Assembly: GCA_009779195.1 (NCBI GenBank)
Contig: WRET01000036.1
Coordinates: 1 to 32,669 of the forward strand
Direction of reading: 5' to 3'
DNA: 32,669 bases
Origin: Micrococcales bacterium
GTDB lineage: Bacteria; Actinomycetota; Actinomycetes; Actinomycetales; Cellulomonadaceae
Shown: piece after piece, positions 1 through 7,343 of the stretch
Layout of the letters: the number at the start of each line of letters is the position of its first letter
Numbering within the stretch: position 1 is the stretch's first letter
Notes under the pieces: generated by a model
What the model saw: the letters and a program-made list of their open reading frames with translations, nothing else
The model's database searches: none
Told to the model about the DNA's origin: nothing
Made by a program: the position numbers and the translations under genes

Positions 1-324
1 ACCTACCGCCTGAGCTGGAGCGCAGCGGTCAGCCAGCTGTGCAACACCGGCCTGCTCAGCCAGGCCGAGCACGACACGCTGCGCAAGAGCGAACCACGCC
101 GCGGTGACTACCTGCGCCTGGGCCTGACCTGGTCCGAAGAGCTCGCCAGCGGCTACCTCAGCCCCCAGTTCTGCGCTGCCTGCCTGACCGCCTACACCCA
201 CGGCACCTTGACCGCCGCACGCACCCTGGAGCTGTTGCGCGGTACCGTCACCGCCGACGACCTGCCCGAACCCGTCGTCACCTGCGACGACCTACACTCG
301 TCGTTCACCGGCCATGGCCCCTGA
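1..324 (+). CDS. ImmA/IrrE-family metallopeptidase, C-terminal part (5' end outside window)
   Basis: Frame 1 is open from the first base to a TGA at 322-324, giving about 107 residues. The segment contains YRLSWSAAVSQLCNTGLLS, then RRGDYLRLGLTWSEELASGY and LTAARTLELLRGTVTADDLP. This is the layout of the C-terminal helical region of ImmA/IrrE (COG2856) proteins, in which a zinc peptidase often follows an N-terminal Xre helix-turn-helix. The HExxH active site would lie upstream and is not visible. In this family the peptidase usually cleaves or controls a partner repressor or toxin. The next gene, a PIN protein, starts 23 bases downstream on the same strand, so the two are probably one operon and may form a toxin-antitoxin-like pair. 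The family call is inferred from recalled sequence pattern, with no search. Confidence 0.7.
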   Translation, partial: TYRLSWSAAVSQLCNTGLLSQAEHDTLRKSEPRRGDYLRLGLTWSEELASGYLSPQFCAACLTAYTHGTLTAARTLELLRGTVTADDLPEPVVTCDDLHSSFTGHGP

Positions 325-346
325 ACCACCCATGGGGGCACCTGAC

Positions 347-880
347 ATGAACGACCGCTGGGTCCTCGACACGACCGTGTACACCCACCTGGCTCGGGCC
401 GGCCACCTCGACCTGGTTCGCAAGCACGCCCCGGGTGGCACTGTCCTGATCCCCACCGACGTCGATGACGAGATCGAGAACGGCCGTGCCCACCACGTCG
501 GCATCCCCGCGACCACCACTCTGGACTGGGTCGAGCTGGCGGTTCTTGCCGAGAGCGAGGTCTGGACACAGTTGCAGGTCAAAGCCCAGTTGGCAGGACA
601 CCCCACAGAGCACCTCGGCGAGTGCGCCGTCATCGCCTGCGCCCACCACCGAGGTCTCACGGCGATCCTCGACGACCGCGCCGCCGTCGCCCAAGCCCGC
701 AGGTTCGGCGTACCGAGCCGCGACACCCTGTGGATCGTCGTCGAAGAGTACCTGTCAACCGGTAACAGGCAAGCTGCCGCTCGCACAGTCGACGACCTGC
801 TGACCGCCGGCATGTACCTCCCGGTCGACTCTGGCGAGAGCCTGTTCGCCTGGGCCTACGAAGCCGGTTACCTCCCCTGA
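347..880 (+). CDS. PIN-domain protein, probable ribonuclease toxin-like partner of the ImmA/IrrE gene
   Basis: 177 residues from ATG 347, which has a GGGGG Shine-Dalgarno-like run at 334-338. An upstream in-frame ATG at 314 lacks one and lies inside the preceding gene. The N-terminus reads MNDRWVLDTTVYTHLARAG, with the first PIN aspartate in VLDTT (about residue 8). An acidic patch (PTDVDDEIENG) lies near residue 40, HLGECAVIACA near residue 100 supplies the conserved Glu, and AILDDRAAV near residue 118 supplies the last Asp. PIN domains are Mg-dependent RNases, often toxins. At about 177 residues it is longer than VapC (about 130), with an extra C-terminal region (EEYLSTGNRQAAARTVDDLL) that may contact the partner. 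It is co-directional with the upstream ImmA/IrrE gene. Whether it is toxic, or regulated by the peptidase, is inference. Confidence 0.75.
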   Translation: MNDRWVLDTTVYTHLARAGHLDLVRKHAPGGTVLIPTDVDDEIENGRAHHVGIPATTTLDWVELAVLAESEVWTQLQVKAQLAGHPTEHLGECAVIACAHHRGLTAILDDRAAVAQARRFGVPSRDTLWIVVEEYLSTGNRQAAARTVDDLLTAGMYLPVDSGESLFAWAYEAGYLP

Positions 881-902
881 CAAGGACCCGCTTGTCCCCC
901 AG

Positions 903-960
903 TTGTTCTCTATACAGAACAGTTCTGACCCCAGACTGTTCTGCATACAGGACAGTCTTG
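903..960. repeat. Two tandem imperfect repeats (33-bp period), each a dyad
   Basis: A 28-bp block at 903-930 recurs, imperfectly, at 936-963. Within it GTTCT (905-909) and AGAAC (916-920) form a perfect dyad around CTATAC. CAGAAC-A-GTTCTG (915-927) is a second perfect odd palindrome. The second block carries CTGTTCT/AGGACAG (936-942 and 949-955) with one mismatch. The sites lie in the convergent gap between the PIN gene and the flgE terminator, so they are not an obvious promoter operator. A binding site for the Xre part of the toxin-antitoxin module, or a structural or mobile-element end, are possibilities. Function unknown. Confidence 0.5.
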
Positions 961-1006
961 CCCTCCGGGCGGGTCCTCGGCGGCCTTCCGGTCAGCCGTG
1001 ACAAGA

Positions 1007-1043
1007 CCGCAGGCCCAGACCCTTGTGGGGTTTGGGCCTGCGG
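1007..1043 (-). terminator. Hairpin terminator of the flagellar operon
   Basis: CCGCAGGCCCA (1007-1017) and TGGGCCTGCGG (1033-1043) are perfect inverted copies. The stem can extend inward through GACCC/GGGTT with one G-T pair. It lies just beyond the flgE stop (1064) in the minus direction, and a short weak T-rich tract (TCTTGT) follows on that strand. It probably ends the flagellar transcript and may also stop read-through from the plus-strand PIN operon. Confidence 0.8.
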
Positions 1044-1063
1044 GTGGGCGTCGCGCGATGGTC

Positions 1064-2254
1064 TTAGCGCTTGAGGTTGATGAGCTCGTGGAGGATCTCG
1101 TCGGAGGTGGTGATGACGCGGGAGTTGGCCTGGAAACCGCGCTGGGCGATGATCAGGGAGGTGAACTCGCTGGACAGGTCGACGTTCGACATCTCCAGGG
1201 TGCCGCCGGACAGCGAGCCTCGGCCGCCGGAGCCTGCGGCGCCGACCTGGGCGCCACCGGAGTTGACGGTGGTGGTGAACAACGAGCCGCCGACCTTCTC
1301 CAGCCCTGCGGGGTTGTTGAAGTTCGCCAGGGCGATCATGCCGATGACCTGCTTGAGGGAGTTGGTGAACGTCCCGGTGATGGACCCGTCAGCACCAAGC
1401 TGGAACGATGTGAGGGTCCCTGCGGCGTAACCGTCCTGCATCTTGTTCTTGATGGTGTCCACACCGGCGAAACCGGTCACTGTCGACAGGTCGACGGCGA
1501 CCTGCATCGTGCCGATCGCTGTGGTGACGTCCGCGTTCCAGGTCAACGGTCCGGTCAGGGCCCCGGTGGTGGTGTCGAAGGTCACGGGCTGTGTCGTCGC
1601 GCCGTCGAAGACTTCCCAGCCGGTTGCGGTCTTGGTGAACTGCAGCGAGAGCAGGCCCTCGTTGCCCTGCGAGTCGTAGACCACGACGTCGCGGTTGAGG
1701 ATGAGCCCGTCGGGAGCGTCGGCCTGCAGGTTGCCCTCGTAGACAGCGGTGGAGGTCTGCTGGGCGGCCATGAGCGCGCCGACCGGGATGCGCAGGTCGG
1801 TCAGGGGGGCGTTCATGTCGATGACGCCGTTGACAGCCATCCAGCCCTGGACGAGAGCGCCGTCACCAGGCAGGGTCATCATGCCGGTGGCGTCAAAGTC
1901 GAACGACCCGGCGCGGGTGTACAGGGTCTCGTTACCGCGCCGCACGACGAAGAACCCGTCGCCGGAGATCATCATGTCGGTGGTGCGGTTGGTCAGCTGG
2001 GCAGAACCCTGCGTGAAGTTAGAGGTGATACCAGCCACGCGCACACCCAGCCCGATCTGGGCGGGGTTGGTGCCACCACGACCGTCCTGGGCGCCCCCAG
2101 CACCGGTGAGCAGCTGCGACAACGTGTCCTGGAACTGGGTCTGGGAGGCCTTGTAGCCAGTGGTGTTGACGTTGGCGATGTTGTTGCCGGTCACGTCGAG
2201 CATGGTCTGGTGGGCACGCAGACCCGAGATCCCGGAGAACAGTGAGCGGAGCAT
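1064..2254 (-). CDS. flgE: Flagellar hook protein FlgE
   Basis: 396 residues. It is the structural subunit of the flagellar hook, exported by the flagellar type III apparatus and assembled under the FlgD cap. The N-terminus MLRSLFSGISGLRAHQTML followed by DVTGNNIANVNTTGYKA is the classic rod/hook domain. DMMISGDGFFVVRRG follows near residue 92, then the hook-specific middle domain. The C-terminal motif NVDLSSEFTSLIIAQRGFQANSRVI with DEILHELINLKR is the conserved coiled-coil end of FlgE/FlgG-class proteins. Length is typical for an actinobacterial FlgE. The start is preceded by GAAAGGAAG. It is the last gene of the operon; flgD ends 29 bases upstream and the hairpin at 1007-1043 follows the stop. 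Confidence 0.97.
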   Translation of the reverse strand: MLRSLFSGISGLRAHQTMLDVTGNNIANVNTTGYKASQTQFQDTLSQLLTGAGGAQDGRGGTNPAQIGLGVRVAGITSNFTQGSAQLTNRTTDMMISGDGFFVVRRGNETLYTRAGSFDFDATGMMTLPGDGALVQGWMAVNGVIDMNAPLTDLRIPVGALMAAQQTSTAVYEGNLQADAPDGLILNRDVVVYDSQGNEGLLSLQFTKTATGWEVFDGATTQPVTFDTTTGALTGPLTWNADVTTAIGTMQVAVDLSTVTGFAGVDTIKNKMQDGYAAGTLTSFQLGADGSITGTFTNSLKQVIGMIALANFNNPAGLEKVGGSLFTTTVNSGGAQVGAAGSGGRGSLSGGTLEMSNVDLSSEFTSLIIAQRGFQANSRVITTSDEILHELINLKR

Positions 2255-2283
2255 CTTTCTTCCTTTCGTGGAAAAACAGCAGA

Positions 2284-2775
2284 TCAGGAGTTGGTGTCGG
2301 AGTCGGCGTCGGGGGTCTGCCCGCCTGGCGTCTCGGGGGCTGGTGGTGTGCCAGCAGGTGTTGGACGGCTGGCGACCGCGGCCACCGAGCTGAGCGCCAC
2401 GTACTGGCCGTCGATGACCAGCGTCGGTTCGCCGACGGTGTAGATGACCTTCTCGACAGTGCCGGTGACGTTGTTGTCGTCCGGCCCGGCGTAGGTGACC
2501 TGCGACCCGACCATCGCCGAGGCCAGGGCCCGCTGCTGCACGGCCAGGGCGGCCTTGGAGTCGTTGGCCATGGAGACCATCTGCTCCATCATCGACAGCT
2601 GCGTGGTCTGCGCCATCATCTGGTTGGTGTCCATCGGCGAGCTCGGGTCCTGGTTCGCCAGCTGGGCGATGAGCAGCTTGAGGAAACCGTCGGAGTCCAA
2701 GATGTTCTTCGGTGCCGCGTTCTGCGTCGCCACGGCGGTCGCGCCGCCCAGGGACGAGATGGGGATGTCTGTCAT
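2284..2775 (-). CDS. flgD: Flagellar hook cap / hook assembly scaffold FlgD
   Basis: 163 residues from ATG 2775, with AAGGAGGAGC a few bases upstream. FlgD caps the growing hook and is needed for FlgE polymerisation. The conserved N-terminal part is clear: ILDSDGFLKLLIAQLANQDP followed by SSPMDTNQMMAQTTQLSMMEQM (about residues 25-66), then a region with VGSQVTYAGPDDNNVTGTVEKV. The protein is short and ends in a Pro/Gly/Thr/Asp-rich tail (about residues 137-163) in place of the FlgD-tudor/FlgD-Ig C-terminal half of proteobacterial FlgD, as in several Gram-positive FlgD proteins. It lies between fliK (19-base gap) and flgE, the usual hook-module order. Confidence 0.95.
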   Translation of the reverse strand: MTDIPISSLGGATAVATQNAAPKNILDSDGFLKLLIAQLANQDPSSPMDTNQMMAQTTQLSMMEQMVSMANDSKAALAVQQRALASAMVGSQVTYAGPDDNNVTGTVEKVIYTVGEPTLVIDGQYVALSSVAAVASRPTPAGTPPAPETPGGQTPDADSDTNS

Positions 2776-2794
2776 TTCAGCTCCTCCTTGCCAG

Positions 2795-4078
2795 TCAGAC
2801 GACGAGGTCCAGGCTGTGGCCTGACGCAAGGTCGATGGGGGTGGCGTTGTCGCGGTCACCTGCGTCCTGCTCGGTGGTCGCCGGTCGGGCGGTAGTGGTG
2901 CGCGGACCGTCCTTGGTACCGCGTTCGGAACGTTCGTCGGCCAGGCCGAGCTCAGCCTCGAGCCCTGCCGACTGCAGGTCGCGGCGCAGCTCGTCGAGCG
3001 TGCCGCGCAACGCGGCGCGGGCCGCGTCGTTCGCCCCAGCCAGGTCGATACGCACCTGACCAGAGCTGATGTGTGCGACGATCCGCACCTCCCCCAGGTT
3101 CTTGGGGTCCAGCGCGACCGACAGCACATGCGTGCCAGCCCGTGCCCCGACCAACGCCCGCAGGTGCGCACCCAGCTGGTCCACCATCGGCGGTGCAGGT
3201 GTGGGCACCGGCGCCGGAGCCGGGGCTGGTGCGGCGGGAGCCGTCGGCGACGGCCCGGAGACCGGGGCGTGGGCGACGCCGTGGCCGGCCGGTGCCGCAG
3301 GAGCCGGGGTCTGCGGCGTTGTGGTGGTGACCGCAGCTTCGGTGCTGGCCGACGGTGCCGGGGCAGCAGGCTGGGCATCCTCCGACGGCACCGCAGGAGC
3401 GTTCGCCGCGCCAGGCTGGGCCACAGCCACAGGACCGGCGACGGGCGCAGAGACCGGGCTGGCCGGTGCCCCGACACCAACAATCTGGCCAGCAGCGGCA
3501 GCCGGACCAGCGGCCGGCGCTGTGGGCAGGTCGTCAGCGGGGACGGCCACAGGCATGTCGGCGAGCACCGAGGCAGGTGGCGCCGGGGCGGCCGCGGGAG
3601 CCGTCACAGCAGGTGCGACGGCAAGAGCCTGCTCGCCAGCAGGCGCGACGGGCTGGTCGTGCGGCATGTCGCCAAGCAACGCGGCAGGCTGCTCGGCGAC
3701 CGGGCCGACCTCGGCCGCTGCGGCGTCAAGCTCGGCCACCAGGCCGCTCAGGTCGCCAGTGCTGGGCACCGCGGCGCCGGCTGGCTGCTCGCCGACCGGC
3801 CCGGAACCCTGGGCTGGCTCGGCGTCGCCGCCAGCGACGGTGACGGGACCTTCTGCGGCTCCGCGGTCTGCGGCTCCACGGTCTGCGGCTGTGCGGTCCT
3901 GGGTCGCACGCCCGTCGCCAGGACGCTCGGAACCTGCACGCTGGGAGCCTGCACGGTCGGCAGGCCGAGGCGTGTCAGACACTGTCGCGAGGACGTCGGC
4001 GAACCCGTCCGACGAGCCACGGGTGGCAGGTGCCACACCGGTGGGCTCACGTACGGCCATGATGGCGGTCACGCTCAT
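2795..4078 (-). CDS. fliK: Flagellar hook-length control protein FliK
   Basis: 427 residues from ATG 4078 (MSVTAIMAVREPTGVAPATR), with CAGGAGTGGG just upstream. FliK is an exported molecular ruler that, once the hook has reached length, switches the export gate from hook to filament substrates. Residues about 1-320 are a low-complexity Ala/Pro-rich region, as expected of a FliK ruler. The C-terminal Flg_hook domain is recognisable: QLGAHLRALVGARAGTHVLS, then VALDPKNLGEVRIVAHIS and GQVRIDLAGANDAARAALRG, the part that contacts FlhB. The coding sequence carries three tandem 15-bp units (3852-3896) encoding AADRG-like repeats. It sits between the M15 peptidase gene and flgD. Confidence 0.93.
   Translation of the reverse strand: MSVTAIMAVREPTGVAPATRGSSDGFADVLATVSDTPRPADRAGSQRAGSERPGDGRATQDRTAADRGAADRGAAEGPVTVAGGDAEPAQGSGPVGEQPAGAAVPSTGDLSGLVAELDAAAAEVGPVAEQPAALLGDMPHDQPVAPAGEQALAVAPAVTAPAAAPAPPASVLADMPVAVPADDLPTAPAAGPAAAAGQIVGVGAPASPVSAPVAGPVAVAQPGAANAPAVPSEDAQPAAPAPSASTEAAVTTTTPQTPAPAAPAGHGVAHAPVSGPSPTAPAAPAPAPAPVPTPAPPMVDQLGAHLRALVGARAGTHVLSVALDPKNLGEVRIVAHISSGQVRIDLAGANDAARAALRGTLDELRRDLQSAGLEAELGLADERSERGTKDGPRTTTARPATTEQDAGDRDNATPIDLASGHSLDLVV
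3852..3896. repeat. Three tandem 15-bp repeats inside fliK
   Basis: TCTGCGGCTCCGCGG (3852-3866), TCTGCGGCTCCACGG (3867-3881) and TCTGCGGCTGTGCGG (3882-3896) are head-to-tail copies differing at one to three bases. On the fliK strand each unit encodes five residues of the AADRG type. Since 15 is a multiple of three, gain or loss of units keeps the frame and only changes the ruler length. Confidence 0.85.
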
Positions 4079-4136
4079 TGACCCACTCCTGTTGGTTTCG
4101 GTGTCGTTCCGGTCAGACGTACGCACAAGGTGTTCG

Positions 4137-4796
4137 TCATCGGACGTACTCCCAGTGCCATGACTCGGGTTTGGACCCTCCGACCCGCGCCCAGCTGGGG
4201 TGGTCCCACCCGTAGGCCGGGGCGTTGGCGCGCAACCAGGCGTGTTTGACGCTGCCCTCGCCACCGAGGTTGTTGATGTCCACAGCCAGGCCCCACCCGT
4301 GGTTGGACTTGCCGGGCTCAGCGGCCATACCGCCTTTGGAGGCACGCAGGCTCACCTGGGCGTCGTAGTCGCGGTAGGCGCCAGCACCGCTGACCTTCAG
4401 GTGCTCGCCGAACCGTGAGTAGAACGCGGCGTCCAGCTGTTCGAGAGCCTGCGCGGCGTCGCTGCGCAGCTTGGTGCCCGACGGCGCCCAGGAGACCTGG
4501 CTCAACGTCGACGGGTCTAGACGGCCTGAACCGGCCTTGGGGACCCGGTAGGTCCCGTCAGACGACACCGTCGGCCACGAGCTGGCGTCGTACTTGCCAG
4601 CAGAGATCCCGCTCGAGCCGTACATCCCGGCCAGTGCACTCATGGCGCTGCCCGTCGTGTCCGTGTCCATCACGCTGCGCAGCGTGCTCGCGAAGTCCAG
4701 CGTCGCCGTCTGTGTCGGCGCCGTCTGCGGCGAGACCATCTGGCGGATCTCGGCCATCCGTGTCTGGATACCGACAACACCCATGAAGTCGTTCAT
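4137..4796 (-). CDS. M15-family D-alanyl-D-alanine carboxypeptidase-like wall hydrolase in the flagellar operon
   Basis: 219 residues. The C-terminal half is a VanY/M15-type zinc peptidase: LRASKGGMAAEPGKSNHGWG followed by LAVDIN (about residues 150-173), where His in SNHGWG and Asp in AVDIN are zinc ligands, and ESWHWEYV at the C-terminus supplies the last His. The N-terminal 100 residues (MGVVGIQTRMAEIRQMVSPQ and a linker) lack a signal peptide, so export would be by the flagellar apparatus, which is inference. It overlaps the fliJ stop by 4 bases and precedes fliK. Position and fold suggest it opens peptidoglycan for rod passage, the job of the muramidase domain of FlgJ in proteobacteria; no flgJ is seen here. 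Substrate specificity cannot be read from sequence. Confidence 0.88.
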   Translation of the reverse strand: MNDFMGVVGIQTRMAEIRQMVSPQTAPTQTATLDFASTLRSVMDTDTTGSAMSALAGMYGSSGISAGKYDASSWPTVSSDGTYRVPKAGSGRLDPSTLSQVSWAPSGTKLRSDAAQALEQLDAAFYSRFGEHLKVSGAGAYRDYDAQVSLRASKGGMAAEPGKSNHGWGLAVDINNLGGEGSVKHAWLRANAPAYGWDHPSWARVGGSKPESWHWEYVR

Positions 4797-5239
4797 CGCG
4801 GCACCCCGGTCGCAGCGTCGGCGTTGCGCCGGTGCAGCTGGACGCCGACCTCGTCGAGGACGACCTGCTCGGCGTGCTCGTCGGCGGCGCGGACCTGCTC
4901 GTCGTGCCGCTCTGCGAGCCGCTCGACGCTACGTGTGGCACGGCGGGCCACCGACCACTGCTCGGTGCGCTCTTCGGTCCGACCAGAAGCGACGACGACA
5001 TCAGCTTTCGCCTCGGTGAGCAGCCCCGACAACGCGGTCCGGGCAGCGACTGACGCACGGAACGCCGCGGCGTCTGCCGGTGCCACGGCACCGCAGTCGG
5101 CGAGCATACGGGCCGTCTTCACAGCCCGTTCACGCACCGTGTTCTCTTCGCGGTGCGCAGCGGCCAGAGCACCAGCCGCCTTGTCTTCGGCGATACCTCT
5201 CACGCGCAACAGCCCGGCCAGGGCAAAAGCCCGTGCCAT
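4793..5239 (-). CDS. fliJ: Flagellar export chaperone/stalk protein FliJ
   Basis: 148 residues starting MARAFALAGLLRVRGIAEDK. The start ATG (5239) shares one base with the fliI stop (TGATG), after GGAGGAGGTT, so translation is coupled. FliJ is the coiled-coil stalk of the FliI hexamer, the gamma-subunit analogue, and escorts substrates to FlhA. The protein is almost all helix-forming and charged (for example AAAHREENTVRERAVKTARM and VARRATRSVERLAERHDEQV), with size and composition normal for FliJ. Sequence conservation in this family is low, so the call rests mainly on the position directly after fliI, the length and the coiled-coil character. Confidence 0.88.
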   Translation of the reverse strand: MARAFALAGLLRVRGIAEDKAAGALAAAHREENTVRERAVKTARMLADCGAVAPADAAAFRASVAARTALSGLLTEAKADVVVASGRTEERTEQWSVARRATRSVERLAERHDEQVRAADEHAEQVVLDEVGVQLHRRNADAATGVPR

Positions 5240-6552
5240 CAGGAACCTCCTCCTTGTGCCAGCAGGGTGGTCAGCTCGTCCAGGCGCTGCCACGAGTCAG
5301 CGGCGGCGGACGGTTCGTCAGCGCTCTGGCGCAAGAACGCCTGGATCTGGTCGCCATGGGCCACAGCGGTGTCGACCAGCGGGTTCGACCCGGCGACGTA
5401 CGCGCCCACGTCGAGCAGGTCGGACGCGGCCGCGCGGGCGGCCATGATCTCGCGCAGCGTTCCTGCCTGGGCTTTCTGCTCGGCGGTGATGACGCGGTTG
5501 GCCACCCGGGAGATCGATCCGAGGGCGTCCACGGCCGGGTAGTGGTTGGCCACGGCGAGCTTGCGGTCCAGCACGACGTGCCCGTCGAGGATGGACCTGG
5601 CGGCGTCGGCGATCGGCTCGTTGTGGTCGTCACCGTCGACCAGCACGGTGTAGATCCCGGTGACCGAACCGGACGGTCCGGTGCCGGCACGTTCGAGCAG
5701 CTGGGCCAGCAGCGAAAAGGTGCTCGGCGGGTAGCCGCGAGTGGCAGGCGGTTCGCCGACCGACAGGCCGATCTCGCGCTGGGCCATAGCCACACGGGTC
5801 AACGAGTCCATCATGAGCACCGCGTGGCGGCCTTCGTCGCGCAGCGCCTCAGCGACACGGGTGGCCACGAACGCCGAGCGCAGACGTACCAGCGGCGGCT
5901 CGTCAGAGGTCGCCACGACGACCACAGAGCGGGCCAGGCCTTCGGCGCCCAGGTCGTCCTCGAGGAACTCGCGCACCTCACGGCCGCGCTCGCCGACCAG
6001 GGAGATCACCGAGACCTCAGCCTCGGTGCCCCGCGCGATCATGGACAGCAACGTCGACTTGCCGACACCAGAGCCGGCGAACAACCCGATGCGCTGGCCC
6101 TGCCCGACGCTGACCAACGTGTCGAGCACCCGCACACCCAGCGGCAGCGCCGCGCAGACCCGGGAACGTTCCAGCGGGTGCGGGGCGTGGCCTTCGACGG
6201 TGACCCAGCGCACGTCGCGCAGGGGGCCTTTGCTGTCGATGGGCCGGCCCAGACCGTCGATGACACGTCCGAGCAGACCAGGGCCGACGGGGACCAGCAG
6301 ACCAGAACCGACGCAGCGCACAGGCATCCCGGCACGCAGGCCGGTCACCGGACCCAGGGGCATACAGCGCGCTGAGCTCTGGCCGGTGGCGACGACCTCA
6401 GCGGTGACTGCCTCGTCCCCGTCGCCGATACGCAGCAGGTCGCCGACGGCGGCACCGGTGCCGACCACGTCCACGGACAGGCCGACGACACCGCGTACGC
6501 GTCCGACGTTCTCGGGCGCGACGGCGGTCAGCATCTGGGCCCAGGTGCTCAT
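5239..6552 (-). CDS. fliI: Flagellum-specific export ATPase FliI
   Basis: 437 residues. It is the cytoplasmic hexameric ATPase that energises unfolding and release of substrates at the flagellar export gate. Walker A GLFAGSGVGKSTLLSMIARG lies near residues 155-174, preceded by RVLDTLVSVGQGQRIG. Walker B VLMMDSLTRVAMAQREIGLS lies near residue 243, followed by GEPPATRGYPPSTFSLLAQL, a FliI/SctN/F1-beta signature. GSVTGIYTVLVDGDDHNEPI and DGHVVLDRKLA are typical C-terminal ATPase motifs. The start overlaps the fliH stop by one base (TGATG), and fliJ follows in the same manner. Confidence 0.98.
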   Translation of the reverse strand: MSTWAQMLTAVAPENVGRVRGVVGLSVDVVGTGAAVGDLLRIGDGDEAVTAEVVATGQSSARCMPLGPVTGLRAGMPVRCVGSGLLVPVGPGLLGRVIDGLGRPIDSKGPLRDVRWVTVEGHAPHPLERSRVCAALPLGVRVLDTLVSVGQGQRIGLFAGSGVGKSTLLSMIARGTEAEVSVISLVGERGREVREFLEDDLGAEGLARSVVVVATSDEPPLVRLRSAFVATRVAEALRDEGRHAVLMMDSLTRVAMAQREIGLSVGEPPATRGYPPSTFSLLAQLLERAGTGPSGSVTGIYTVLVDGDDHNEPIADAARSILDGHVVLDRKLAVANHYPAVDALGSISRVANRVITAEQKAQAGTLREIMAARAAASDLLDVGAYVAGSNPLVDTAVAHGDQIQAFLRQSADEPSAAADSWQRLDELTTLLAQGGGS

Positions 6553-7343
6553 CAGATACCTTCCGGAGGTTCGCTGTTGCTGGACTGTGTGGCGGCCCGT
6601 CCGAGCACGGTGCGCGCCCGGTCCAAGGCGGTGGCGATCCGGGCGTCAAGCTCGCCGTCGCCGTGCTCGACGACACCGTCGCCGTGAGACAACGACGGGT
6701 CGGCGACGATCCGCATCCCTTCGGGAGCCACGACGACGTCCGCGTCACGGGGGTTCATCCGCACGACCACGTCACCGCACAGCCCGGCCGACCCTGCGCG
6801 GGCCAGCACGGCCCGGGCGGCGGTCGGGGCGTCGCGCAGCTCAACCCCCAGGACTGCTTCGGCCAGCTCGACGGCTGCGGCGTACAGCTGGTCTTGTGCG
6901 TCGTCGAGCACAGGCAGCCGCGCCGAACGCACAGCCCGGACTGCGCCAGCCAACGTCGCCATCGCCTGGGCGTGCTCGTCAGAGCGGACAGCCTCGGCCT
7001 GCTCGGCGCGCTGGTGGGCGGCCTCAGCCTCGGCGGCGGCGGTCTTGGCGGCCTCACGCGACCCGGCGGCGAACCCAGCGGCGAACCCAGCGGCCCGCGC
7101 CTGCTCGTGGCTCGACATGACGCTGGTGCGGTCTTCAGGTTCGACCAGCGGCACGAAACGGGCTTCGGTGACGCTCGCGGCGGCTTCGCGGCGGATAGCA
7201 GCAGCGGCGAACGCCGGACGCGACACCTGGTCGCGCTGGGCAGGCACGACGCTCAGCAACGCTGATTTGGTCGTGGTGCGTGTGGCGACGTCGGCGGCCC
7301 GCTGGGCAGCCAGCGGACGGAAGGCCTCAGACGACGAGCTCAT
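6552..7343 (-). CDS. fliH: Flagellar export ATPase negative regulator/stator FliH
   Basis: 263 residues from ATG 7343 (MSSSSEAFRPLAAQRAADVA). An ATG at 7352 is also possible, but the GAAGGG Shine-Dalgarno would then touch the start codon; with 7343 the spacing is about 9. FliH links FliI to the C-ring and FlhA. The N-terminus is variable. Near residue 95 AAGFAAGFAAGSREAAKTAA shows the GxxxG-type repeats typical of FliH. Next come a long helix and the V-ATPase subunit E-like C-terminal domain (YAAAVELAEAVLGVELRDAP, then DVVVRMNPRDADVV and MRIVADPSLSHGDGVVEHGD). The gene overlaps the end of fliG by 17 bases. Confidence 0.93.
   Translation of the reverse strand: MSSSSEAFRPLAAQRAADVATRTTTKSALLSVVPAQRDQVSRPAFAAAAIRREAAASVTEARFVPLVEPEDRTSVMSSHEQARAAGFAAGFAAGSREAAKTAAAEAEAAHQRAEQAEAVRSDEHAQAMATLAGAVRAVRSARLPVLDDAQDQLYAAAVELAEAVLGVELRDAPTAARAVLARAGSAGLCGDVVVRMNPRDADVVVAPEGMRIVADPSLSHGDGVVEHGDGELDARIATALDRARTVLGRAATQSSNSEPPEGI

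Noticed and set aside
903..960. LexA/SOS box
   Set aside because: Half-sites GAAC/GTTC occur, but spacings (1 and more than 4 bases) do not fit the Gram-positive CGAAC-N4-GTTCG box.
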